Shown: positions 1-12,000 of the stretch, piece after piece
Numbering within the stretch: position 1 is the first letter of the stretch
Layout of the letters: the number at the start of each line of letters is the position of its first letter
Source: Harmothoe impar
Lineage: Eukaryota > Annelida > Polychaeta > Phyllodocida > Polynoidae
DNA: 64,000 bases
Direction: 5' to 3'
Assembly (NCBI GenBank): GCA_947462335.1
Contig: OX381710.1
Location: forward strand, 61,946,842 to 62,010,841
Notes under the pieces: model-generated
What the model was told of the DNA's origin: nothing
What the model saw: the letters and a program-made list of their open reading frames with translations, nothing else
The model's database searches: none
Position numbers and translations under genes: made by a program

Positions 1-2
1 AC

Positions 3-971
3 TGGATTGAGGTAGATGAGCTGGGGGACACTCTGGCCTCCACAGTTGTAGCCAAGACCGAGGCCCATCTAGCCACTTTTGGCGCCCCAGCAAGAATACA
101 CACAGACAATGGCCCTCAATTTATAAGTAAGGACTATGCAGATTTCGCGATCAGGTATAACTTCAACCACACAATGTCATCTCCTTATTACCCCAAGGGA
201 AATGGCCGAGCAGAGGCGGCTGTGAAGGTAGCCAAAGGCCTACTAAAGAAATCCACGAACATCAGCCTGGCCCTACTCCTTCATCGGAACACCCCTCAAT
301 CTGGCTACACATACTCACCTGCGCAGCGCATGTTGTGTCGCCGAACACGCACCCCTCTGCCGACCTCAGACAGACTGTTGGACCCTCAGGTGGTGGACAC
401 TCGTGTGGTTCAGGAAGAGATTGAGGCTCGGAGAGTGGCCAGCAAGACATTGTATGACAGGAATGTGGTCCACCATTCCCCACTCTCAATTGGGGACTAT
501 GCCTACTTAAAGCCCCCTCCGAACAAGCGTGGTCAGCCATGGGCTTATGGGCAGGTAGTGGACTGCAAGGGACCTAGATCATACACCCTTCAGACTGACC
601 GTGGGACAGCTAGCCGTAACCGGGTTCATGTGCGACCAGCTGCTCCCCCACAAAAGGACCTTGGATGCGTACAAGTGCCACAGGTACTGGTACCTGGTGG
701 CCCACCTCTGGTGAGGGCCCCAGATCAGCCAAACCTACAAGACAACCAGCTTGAGTCGCAACCTGGGGTGACAGCACCTCGCTCTCCAGTGCGGTCCCCA
801 ATGGGTCCTGCACCGTCTACTCCAAGTGTTGGTGCATCTCGGCCTGGTGCTGGTAGTGGCCCAGTTATGAGCAATAAACTGGCCCTCGCACCAAGCCCTT
901 CACCTGCTCGTCGTACAAGGACGAGAGACATATATCGACCAACAAAATATGATGACTACGACCTCACATAA
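3..971 (+). CDS. Ty3/gypsy integrase, C-terminal part (truncated by window edge)
   Basis: The frame is open from base 3 to the TAA at 969-971. It shows the second catalytic Asp of a retroelement integrase in HTDNGPQF (about base 102) and, about 30 residues on, the region of the third acidic residue (SSPYYPKGNGRAEAAVK). Position and spacing match the DDE core. A basic C-terminal domain follows, and the frame ends in a short acidic stretch, KYDDYDLT, of the kind that often closes gypsy Pol. The rest of Pol lies to the left of the window. A polypurine stretch and LTR-like sequence follow downstream, so this is the 3' end of a + strand element. Group level is secure; I do not assign a named clade. 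Confidence 0.85.
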   Translation, partial: WIEVDELGDTLASTVVAKTEAHLATFGAPARIHTDNGPQFISKDYADFAIRYNFNHTMSSPYYPKGNGRAEAAVKVAKGLLKKSTNISLALLLHRNTPQSGYTYSPAQRMLCRRTRTPLPTSDRLLDPQVVDTRVVQEEIEARRVASKTLYDRNVVHHSPLSIGDYAYLKPPPNKRGQPWAYGQVVDCKGPRSYTLQTDRGTASRNRVHVRPAAPPQKDLGCVQVPQVLVPGGPPLVRAPDQPNLQDNQLESQPGVTAPRSPVRSPMGPAPSTPSVGASRPGAGSGPVMSNKLALAPSPSPARRTRTRDIYRPTKYDDYDLT

Positions 972-1228
972 AACCAACTTTGTGACTTCATTCCCGGTCT
1001 ACCTGCTATGTTAAACCCTGTGACATTATTTTATGCCTCATTGTTCCCAGTTTCTTTCCAGCAAAGTACTGCTATCATGGGATAATATGACTATGGAGCT
1101 CGTCACTATTGTGTTTCTTATGATTTGGACTATACATGTCTGCGGGGATGTTTAATTCTTTAAAAAAAAATATATATATATAAAAAAATAAAAAAATAAA
1201 AAATAAAAATCTTTTAATAAAAGGGAGA

Positions 1229-1415
1229 TGTTGGGGGGCGCATCGGACGTGCGACACCAGAATCCAAGATGGCGGACTTGAGCGCACATGGCAGACAGTG
1301 TCCCAACATGTATTGATGTAGATCTACTGGTAACTCAACTGATAATAAAGAAGTCTAACATCACTCTGACTCACAGCTGAGCTTGTATGCTCCAACTATG
1401 TCGTACCGGCCTTCC
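1229..1415 (+). repeat. 3' LTR of the Ty3/gypsy element (right end approximate)
   Basis: A purine tract (AAAAGGGAGA, about 1219-1228) is followed at once by TGTTGGGG, the usual start of an LTR. An AATAAAG polyadenylation signal lies near 1343. The right boundary is a guess because the 5' copy is outside the window. Between 972 and 1228 lie an A/T-rich run and no coding potential; this is the element's 3' untranslated sequence. Confidence 0.55.
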
Positions 1416-1461
1416 AAAATGTTGGACGCGTTGCTAGGTGATGCCCCAGGGTGCCACGCGT

Positions 1462-1476
1462 GTTGTCATTAGTAAC
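1462..1476 (+). promoter_or_regulatory. X-box-like motif (RFX factor site)
   Basis: GTTGTCATTAGTAAC matches the RFX X-box pattern (two half sites GTNRCC and RGYAAC, 3-base spacer) with one mismatch in the left half. It lies 27 bases before the putative start codon at 1504. A weaker half-match, GTTGCTAGGTGATGC, lies at 1430-1444. X-boxes are typical of ciliary and sperm-flagellum genes, which would suit a TSSK-like gene. Function is inferred from motif and position only. Confidence 0.4.
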
Positions 1477-1503
1477 AGTAGCAACCGTGGTTACAGCACA
1501 GTG

Positions 1504-1815
1504 ATGGCGCTGCCGACCCGGCTACCGACCCATTTTAGTGGTCGTCAAAAACCTCAAAAGTCTGTCATGGCAAGAACTATATCAGCTTTGGAACTGTTGT
1601 CTACACATATTCCAGACGAGGAAATTATTCCACTTGGATTGGTGCAGGAAGAAGATTTGATACTGTTGAAACAGCGAGGATATGATTGCTACTCCAGAAA
1701 AGCCGTTGATGAGGCGGCTATCGCCCGCATCATCACCGGAGAGATCAACCTCAACAAACTTCCAGATAAAAAGATCAGAGTCAGATACTTTTCACGACAA
1801 GCAAGTCACAACAAG
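1504..1815 (+). CDS. Putative exon 1 of the TSSK-like pseudokinase gene
   Basis: This is an open frame of 104 codons from ATG 1504 to a donor AAG|GTACAC after 1815, ending in phase 0, which fits the phase-0 start of exon 2 at 7775. An upstream in-frame ATG at 1438 is possible but lies within the candidate promoter. The middle contains LLKQRGY, resembling the short stretch before the glycine-rich loop in TSSK proteins. The following residues (about 60-104) show no GxGxxG motif. Either the ATP loop has degenerated or a further exon was missed in the 6-kb intron. Linkage to exon 2 is inferred from phase, strand and the lack of any other reading partner. Confidence 0.5.
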
Positions 1816-4800
1816 GTACACCATTAACTTCTCGGTAGATGCATTTTGTCAGGTCACTTCTTCTAAAAGTATACTTGATACCTACCGGCTACCGTATTCG
1901 ACGTAATAAGCGCCCTCCCCAAATAATAAGCGCCCCTCCCCCTTTTTGGGGCATTTTTAGACTAGAACAAAGGCTGAGATTTCACGATTTTGGAGACAAT
2001 TTAACTCTTAAGTACTAAAACATCATACAAAACAATTTTATAAGCGCCCAGGGCGCTTATTACGTCGAATACGGTATCTGTTTTTATATTAAATGCCTAG
2101 ACACAAAACTGCAAATCTAGACATTTGGGGATTTTACGATCTGGGGTCGGAAGTGTTCATTTATTAATTACAGGGGGGGGGGGTGGTGAGATTTCGCGCG
2201 GAGGGGCGACACTTTTTTACGCCCCCCCCCCCCCTCGAGAGTGCGTGAAATGTTGCTCCGAAGGCGTCGACAATTTTTCGCCCACCCCACTTTGAACATA
2301 GACTCATATAAAAATATATAGTAACGCACAGGCTTTTTTGCTAAAAAGGGGCTAAATTTGTTACACCCCCCCTTCAAGAGGGGTCAGAATTTTTTACGAT
2401 CCCCCCTCCGGAGGGGTCGGAAATGTTTAAGCCCCCCCTAAACCCGCCACCCCCCCTGTAACTAATAAATGCACACTCCCTTAGGTTTAAAACACAAAAC
2501 CTGAAATCTAGACACTTGATAATGAGAACATTTTCTAGATCTAGATCTAAATCACATTTTTTACCAAGGGGGGGGGTTGGGTGTTGGTTGAATTTTGCAC
2601 TCGGTCTCCCACGGAAGGGGTCGAAATTCTTTTGGTCACCCCCCTCAGGTATTAAAGTTGAAATTGAGTGCGGCTGACCCCTTTGAGCTATTGTAACGTG
2701 CAGGCTTTTTCGATCAAGAGGGGTCCAATTTTTTTTGTCCCCCCACCCTTCAAGGGGTCCAATTTTGTTTCCCCCCCCCCCCCAAAAAAATTCCACCAAC
2801 CCCTCCCTTTGTTAAAAAATGACCATTCCCTTAGCTAATCACATTAGTGAGATAAACGTGTTTAGAAATAGGTCTATATTGTGTTTTTTTAACGTTTTGA
2901 ATGTGGATTTATTGAGCCTCTCACAATGTACAGAAAAGTGATAAAGCGAAGCAACAATAATAATAAAAAATTTCAATCGACATCTGATTCAACAATACCG
3001 GTACTATACATGTGAAAACAAATACCAGTACAAGGAATGATAATGATAAGGTGAAACATTGAAACAAGATGTTAAGACTAGACAGGACGCTATCACATTG
3101 ACATACACGACCAAAGATGACATTCACAAAGTAAGACTGGCCAGAAAGAGGTGAATATAGTGATGCAATAACAGGTTGTTATTGAGGAACACGTTCGGTT
3201 TAGGGCTGGCTAATAGCCAGCTCTATACCAAACAAGTGCCTCAATAACAACCTTTTGAACTTTTTAAAGTCGCCACTGAATGGATGCCATGAGCAGTGGG
3301 ACAAATGAGCACAACTGGGAATGCTATATATGGCTCACTCTCACCAGATTGATTGATGCAACTAAAAAGTGGCCGTACATGATCGGCGGCCGTACATGAT
3401 CAGAAAACAACAATATCCCCCTAAAACAACAATATCCCCCTAAGGCCCCATTTACTCCGCTATTTAACTTATCTAATCATACCTACTGGCTGTAATGTAG
3501 TTTTGGGGAGTTTATTAGGGAAGAAAACCTCCCAAAATATTTATAGGGGCCAAAGGGGGGATACAACCGATCATGTAGGTCACATGAATGTCATGTAAAA
3601 TTTTCTCATTACCCACTGCTTCACATGTCTTTGATTATACATATTTAGACCTACATCATATGTACTCCTTTCTATGATTGATTTATGTTTAAAATATGGT
3701 CAGAAAAGGTAATTAAGGCAGTCAATAGATAATAGGCGATCATGTAAGTCACATGACGTACATGATCGGTATTTAAATGTAATGTAAAATTCTCTTTAAT
3801 AGTCGCATCTACACATGTCTTAAATCTTACATATCAAGACACACATCATATGTACACCGTGGTGAGTTCTTTTAAATGTTTTATCATGGTCAGAAAGGGT
3901 AAGGCAGTCAACAAATCACCGATCATGTACGTCACTGATCATGTACGTCACCGATCATGTACGTCACCGATCATGTACGTCACCGATCATGTACGGCCAC
4001 TGATCATGTACGTCCTCCGATCATGTGCAGCCAATTATAAGTTGCATCCATTTAGTGAGACTGCAGTGGACTCAATGACCTAGGCACAAATGGCAACAAA
4101 GAGAATAGGCCTGATGAAGATAACACTAAAATTTTCTTAGCCTATGATATAAAACAAAACTTGAGCAACAACACTAAAGAAGTCGAATATTCAATGAAAG
4201 CGATGATAGACAACCAGTGAGAGGGTCTCAGGGAAGTAGTTTGAGGACCAGCCAAAACTATGGACATCATTCTTCCCTGAAAGCAAGCCATGAAAAACCC
4301 AAGTGAAGAATGAGGTTTTTTCTTTACCTTTTAATTTATTTATCGGTCAAGGGACCTCCAAGGGTCTCCCTTTTCATGGCCGATTGGCGTGGGAAAAAAA
4401 AAAGAAAAAAAAAAGAGAAAGAAGTGAAGAATGTTTCTATAAGCCTACAAGCTCTAAGATCAGGAGGAACATTTTAAATCAATCTCCACAGCATACAATT
4501 TAAACCTGACAGAGGGAAATGACCAAGGAGATGCTATTAAAGCGCACATCCCCTAATAAGCGCACACACCCCTTTTTTGGCCGATTTTATACTACACCAG
4601 CAGCTCTGCTGTTGGCGATCAGGGTGCGGGAAAATTGGTAGCGTCCGTCTGACCTAGTACACTGCACTGTGGGAATGCCTTAGCATACCGCAAATATAGG
4701 GTCGGTAGTGTCGTGAAAAATCATTCTCCTAGCAGCTGTTAGGTCTGTTGTTTCCTACACTTGAACGCAGAGAGTAGGATGCAGAGTGAGCAGACGAAAT

Positions 4801-7800
4801 GCCTTCTTGGGTAGGCTCCCGCTTTCCCTGTTGTTGTTTAAAAACCCCAAAAATTATTTAGCCGAAAAGTATTGAGCCGAAATTAACCCTTAAAGGGATA
4901 CCTTCATCCACAGAATGGGATGCCAAGGTCTAGGGACTTTCAGAGGAGCAGGGAAGCTGGAGATGCAATGTTACATAATACCACATGTCTATCACCCCTC
5001 CTGGTGTGAAGGCCTGGAGGGCAACCCACAAAACTAGATAAGAATCTCCAATCACCATCACACTGTGTGCTATATCAGATTTGTTGGCATCACATACTTT
5101 GATTCTAAAACAAATAGATCTGATATAGAAGACAGTGTGATAGTGTTTGAAGACTCTTATCTATGTTGGGGGCAGCCCTCCAGGCCTTCACACCAGGAGG
5201 GGTGATAGGCATGTGGTATTACGTAACATTGCATCTCCAGCTTCCCTCCTTCTCTGAAACCCTGGCGGCCCTTTCTGTGGATGAAGGGATCCCTTTAACT
5301 ACTAGAAACTTATTAAGAATAATTTGTTAAGCATATTGTATGCTTATTATGTTGAATACAGTACAGCAACAGCAAAAACGTTGGGGGAAATGTGAAGGAG
5401 GGTGTGCGCTTATTAGAATTAAAGTTTTTTTTGTTCGCTAACAAGCGAAAGTAGATAAAAGGAAAGCACAGGGACCAGATTGCAGCCACCCTCAACTTCT
5501 ATGAGTTCAAGTACAACAATTCGTTTATTGAAATTCAAGGTATCAATTGCCAAAATCCTAAGTGACATATTCCAGAAATCCTTTTCCGCCTCCGACATCC
5601 CTACCTCATGGAAAGAAAGCAGGATTTCGGCAAGGCACAAAAAAGGGAAAGAGCCAACCTGCCAATCATAGGCCTGTCAGCCTAACTAGCATTGTATGCA
5701 AGACAATGGAAACAATTGTACGAGAACATACTGGAACATCTTACCTCACAAGAGCTGCTACATATAAAACAATTAATGTGGGTTCATCTCATGCAGATCA
5801 ATAGTCTTTTCTGCTTGTCCTCGAAGATTAGCTGAAAATGGGGAGCTCTCATATAGCTGTGTATATGGACTTCCAAAAAGCTTTTGACAATGTGTCGCAC
5901 AAACGCCTCCTCCTGAAGTTACGGGATAGCTGGGATAATGCTCAAATGGATAGGGGCATTACAGGTACATTACAACGGGTGATGATAAATAGATCACTTT
6001 CAGAAAAGTATGAGGTCCAAAGTGGAATTCAACAAGGCTCTGTCTTAGATCCTATACTATTTGTGATAAACATAAATGACCTATCTGAGGGCATCATTTC
6101 TATGGCAACAATGTTTGCGGATGACACAAAAATATACAAAAGAATCCAAAATGATTCAGACCCTGCCAACTTTCAGGAAGACATAAACAGACTCCATATT
6201 TGGTCTTCTTTTATGGGAACTTTTCTTTCATCCAGACAAATGCAAGCCCAGTAAACAAAAAACATTATATAATATTTTATAACATTATATAACGTTTCTC
6301 TAAGGAATGTAGGTAGGCCAACATAGGTGGCAAATACGCAATGCCTTAAAATGCGAACTGCCTACAAGAGGCGGACTCTTAAAAAGACTTCGCAATATTG
6401 TTTGATGCAGACCTTACAATTCAAGGGCATCAGATGTCCGACATTAAGGCCCTTTAGGGGCCATTCAAATATTACCTAACACAATTTTGGGCCTTTTTTG
6501 ACCCCCTCCCCCCGTAACATATTGTAACACTCAGCAATACCCCCTTCTAATTACGTAACAAAAGTCAATACCCCCCCCCCCCCCCCCCCCAAAGAGTATT
6601 GAAGTCTATTATAATGTTGCATCTCTAACTGGTATTATGGCTAGGCGACATTCATAATCATAATAAAGCTTCCATGCTGCATACATTTCTTCTCCCTGTT
6701 AAACAAGCGCCCCTACTGATGATCATGGACTGTAAAGTCTGGTTACCCAACCACAATCTTGTGGTGGCAAAAACTCATAAACTACAATAAATTCCCGTAT
6801 ATTGGGTAGTACATAAACCAAATTGTCAGTGCAGGTTGTAGAATTCTTCCAAAGTCTACATGCGGGTTATACAACGGTTTTTACCTAGGAGCATTCAGAC
6901 CTCCAGTGTGGGTTATATGAGTGTCTCAAAGTCTGGGTGTGGGTTATATCCGAGATTTGGGTAGTACACAGGAATCTATGGTAATACCCTCAGCTTGTGC
7001 CATCAAACAAGACATTTGTTATTACTCGGCTCAGTCAGCACCTATTCTATGATTCTGCTATGACACTGAGCTTGACCTCCCCCCCCCCCCCTGTAGCACC
7101 TGTAACAAATCTCTAGACCCCCCTCCCCCTATTGTGTTACGTAATATTTGAATGGCCCCTTACCCACCATGACCATGAATCCTTTAAGCTGCTATTCATC
7201 ACCATAGTTATACAACATTTGGAGTATGGAGTCCCCATGTGGCAACCCCATAGAAACGGTGACAAAGAAGTGCTAGAAAAAGTCATAAGGGGAGCCACAA
7301 AGCAGCTGCTGGGACTTAAAGAGAAAACCTACCACAAATGAAGCTGAAACTACCAACACTCATGTTTTTCTGCCTCAGGGGAGACATGATAGAGGAGTAC
7401 AAGCCATTCAGAAAATATAATGCAATATGCACAATGTACCAAAACATTGAAAGAACCAGGGAGATAACAAAAGGAAATTATTCAAGAGAGGAGGGCACCT
7501 GGACCTAGTGAAAAACAGTTTTCCACAGCGTCTTGTAGAAGCATGGATCAAGAAACTTCACTGGGATATGAATTTTCCACAGAAGGAGTTTTGATTGCAT
7601 TTTGCATTTTCCTCAAAAACTACCTGGTCTGTGGATTTGTACATGGGCTAGTTTCAAATTCTAATGTATGTGGTTGGAGAAAACATGTGAGATAAATTCC
7701 ACAGTTAACACAGATTTGATGCCGGTGCTAGGTCTTGTCTCCCCCCACCTCACCCTGACCTCCTGCCTTTTCAGATTTCCATTAAAGTCATTGACAGAAA

Positions 7801-9033
7801 ATTAGCAACACAGAAATTTGTCACTGAAACTCTACCTCGAGACCTGCAGACACTTGCTGACCTGAAGTTTCATCCAAATATTGTGAGTATTACTATTTTT
7901 TTTAACAATGTAAATTAGAAAAAGTAGATTGCAATGCATCTTTTTGTACAAATGTTCTATTGTTATGTCTATATTGTACTTTCAATATGGAGTGGTGTAT
8001 TTTTGTTAAATATTATTTTCAGGCTCTGCCCTATGACTACTTCCAAAGTAGCATGCATATTTACCTTGTCAGTGAAATGTGCCATGGTGTTAGCCTGTCA
8101 ACATATCTCACTGGAAATGGACGCAATGAAAAAACAGTTCGCAACATTTTCTACCAGATCTGTTCAGCTCTTAACCATGCTCATGAACATGGGATATTTC
8201 ATCGGTAAGCCACATATTGTAGAAAGCCTGACCTACCTTCTTTCCATCACATCTGAAATAAATGTTACATTTACTCATTTTTTCTTTATTCATTTTTCTA
8301 TATACGGTACCTACTGTAAAGAACATAATTAGGTAGTAAAAAAGTACTGTTCAGGTAACATGGTCGGGATACCTTAACGCAAGTCTTTTTTTTCGCCTTA
8401 TGAATACACTCATACATATACTACATGTACAGCTTTTGGCATTACATTTCTGTCTTATTTCCCTAATATTTCAGGAACTTGACACCAGGATGTATAAAGA
8501 TCAATACAGTTGGTAATGTGAAAGTACAAGGTAATTTATATTATTTCAATTGTATTACGGTAAGAAGCCCATTTTGTAATCTGGCATAAATGATATCACA
8601 CTTTCAACAATGACGAAAATAGTATGAGGTCACAGAAAGTAAAAGGCTATTGAAGTGGATCTATGATAATGAATTACATCTGACATCACTCCTTACTTTT
8701 GATTCCTGCAGATTTTGGGCTGTCACCAAAGTTGGGCACAGTTCAGAAGTTTCAGTTAGATGAACGTACAAGAAGGGCCTATATGGCTCCCGAGGTGATC
8801 AAATCACGGCGGTATGAGAGCAAGGAAACAGACATTTACAGCATGTAAGAACATTTTGCTCTAAATCTGCATTTAGTTAAAGTTTTAGGTTGTTCTATTT
8901 TAACCTTAGGCCACACCAAAAAAAAAAGTTGGTCTACGGATTTCCCGCACCACATTTTTCAAAATGTAAACTTTTTTTTTTTTTGAAAAAAAAAGTGTCT
9001 ACGGACAGCGCCCGCACCATTTTCAAAAAAATT

Positions 9034-9064
<31 letters not shown>

Positions 9065-12000
9065 GGTTGCCTTTTCTGTCATCGTTAACCAGAAAATGTA
9101 TTTGTAAAATTCAAAAAGAGATTTTCCCTCAGTAGGAAAAAAAAAATTCCCCCGCCCCCCTATTTTAAGGTTGAAATCCATTGACAAAAAAAAATTTTGG
9201 AAAAAAAAAAAAAAAAATTCGCCCTACCGCACCTATTTTTGGAAAAGAAAATCCGTAGACCAACTTTTTTTTTTTGGTGTGGCCTTATGCATGTTTTCTA
9301 GGTTAGAGTTACTTAATGAATTATGACAGACATGGTGTGTTCTTTGAAATTGTATGAATCAACATACTGGCTTTCAGCTGATATCACATCTGGGCCTTTT
9401 GGTCAAAATAGATGTATGTTTATGGAACTGCAAAATACCTGCAAAATGTCTTTGACAGACCAGGTGTAACTAACTTCCTGTACAGAGTGCCTATGGACAT
9501 GCCATATATTGACATAAAATAGACATAATTTTATGATCTAAAATGTCTCTCAGAGGTATCCTAATTATGCTCGTCGGGACAGACTGTCCTGGGAACGTGG
9601 ACAAGAAATTCTTTCCAATCTTAAAAGCGATAATCTTAAAGTTGATTATCCTAAAAACGTTGCTCGCTTTTAAGATTATCGCATTGGTAAAACCGCTATT
9701 TATTATCAATCATAATCAAGAAATCGTCATCTAGTCTGGGTAGTGCATAAATCTTATTGATAAAATCTGTGGTATCTTTTATATAACTAGGTAGTTTGCA
9801 AGCTATAGGTTTTCTGATACTATCAACGTAGGCACTGATTTTTTCACTGGCGTTGCCATCTATTTTTGGGAGAGTGTATAAACTTCAGTTAAATTGTGCG
9901 AATTTTCAATGGACTTTACCATTATTAATTTCTTTTATAGTGGTTAGTATTCATCAAGATTTTATTTCACACACCTTTTAGGGGGATCATCCTGTATGAA
10001 ATGCTGCATGGCAATGTCCCATATGTGGGCCTCAAGAATGACATACTAATACTCATCTTCCTCCGAGATCTCAAATTCTGCAGTACTGTTCAGCCTGGTA
10101 AGCAATTTTACCTCACATTTCTTTATTTAGTGTGATCCAATCATTTTCAGAGATGAGTTAAACCACATTACCTGTTATAATATGTTAAACACATGTTGGA
10201 TAGGTGCACCTTGGTCATGAATAATATTGATCTATAACAATGTAATAGCTGTTCTTTATAAATACTTAATTTATACTTAGATACTTAGATATCCTAGTAC
10301 AATAAACAACGTTTTGAACTTGATAGTGATGTTTGTTTAGGGAGCTATATATAGCTGGCATTGTTTTATTGTACTCTATATTTTGGCCTTAACACCCTTG
10401 TGTAGCTATGGTTTTGTTGACTTTTTCTGTAGACATACACTTTTTGCACCAACAGCAGTACAGAACCTGATCAGAGATATGCTCCATCCAGATCCTTGGA
10501 AGAGACCCCATGCATTCAATTGCCTCGACCACCCGTGGACGTGTGGTTCCAACCTAAAAACCTCAGCAAGGTCCAAGGTGATGCTGGTGGTTTTATGCTA
10601 TTGTAATAGATAGTTCTTGATTGGCCGGATTATAGGTCCAAGTTCTTTGTGAAGGAGTCTGCATTAAGACATCTTTGGACAGATTGATTCTCACAAACGC
10701 TGCACTCTATTGTAGTACATAAAATCACATCATGTATCTGCCTCTTTCCAGTAAACTTACTCATACTATTTAACTGTGTACTACTCAGCAGAATGTTGAC
10801 TTATTTTTTTATGTTTCACTATTCAGCCTACTTCAAACTCTGAAACAAGTAGACCAGAATGGCGAACCATTAAGCCATCCATTTCAAAATACAACAGTGC
10901 AGAACAGCTTTGTGCTCATTCACAAGCAACTGTCTCTTGCGGCACTGAGAAGATTGTGCTGCGTAGCCGTATCCCGAACAAGTGTAAGCATTTGCCTGAT
11001 CCATGCTTATTACAGTGACCTTGCAGTTGCACTGTATACTTCAGACCTGTGTCTCTTAGGCTGTCGATCGTAGGCTACTGCTACCATGTTATTATTCAAG
11101 AAATTCATTACATAACAATTACAGTGTTTATTACCTAAGATTTCAATTGTCTTCAAACTTGTTAAAATTTCTCCACAGGGGTGGGGGGGGGGGGGGCACT
11201 TATTAGGGAGGAGGTGCTTATTACTTCAAATACATGTAGAGAAGTATGTATATGACAACTGCGATATGTCACCAATCAAATGGGAAAAATACCTCTTTTT
11301 TTTCCTTGGTAAAAAACACTTTCTTTTCATCATCACTGTCTGTTTGTTATCAGCGATGGCCTACGCAATGGACATGGACTACGCTGAGATATGTACTCAG
11401 CTACAATCTAATGCCGATGCGAGATTGGAACAGAACCTCAACAGCATGATCAAGTACCCCAAACCCTTCTGCCACTCTCCATTGTCTATAGCTAGCATCA
11501 GTACACAGGGAATGCATGCATCTGAAAAGTCATGTATTGCTGCACCGCCTACCTCTCACACAGCTTCACAAGCACAGGGGAAATTAAGTGAGGATAGAAA
11601 TCAAAGCGAGAATAGAAATTCAAGCAATGCAGATATGGGCTCTATTCTGAGTGTCAGGCGCATCAAGAAAGCTTCAAAATCAGCTGTATCAGAAGTGTAT
11701 GCACCTTACAAGGAATTGGAGAGTGGTGATGTCTTTGGATCCAGGCCAGCATCTGTGGAATCTGAACAATCTGTTAATGCTTTCAGCCAAGAGACCTCAG
11801 ACATATCTGACCCACGCAAAAGTTCTTCAGAACGTATCACAGAAAAGGTAAAAAACCAAAATTCTTTGAACTGAATTTGTTCGAAAAGGGGGGAAAAAGA
11901 TGCAGCCAATATAGATAAATGTTTTTAGGTGTTCTATGCAAATGGGACACCCATGTGCCTTACTATTGCATACTCTCACAGTATTTATTCCTGATGCACC

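Noticed and set aside
262..931. Minus-strand frames opposite the integrase C-terminus
   Set aside because: They are antisense shadows of a recognised integrase frame and contain no domain.
10433..10455. Strong-looking acceptor (CTTTTTCTGTAG) for exon 7
   Set aside because: It puts the downstream kinase subdomain out of frame and runs into a stop; the acceptor at 10454-10455 keeps phase and the expected sequence.
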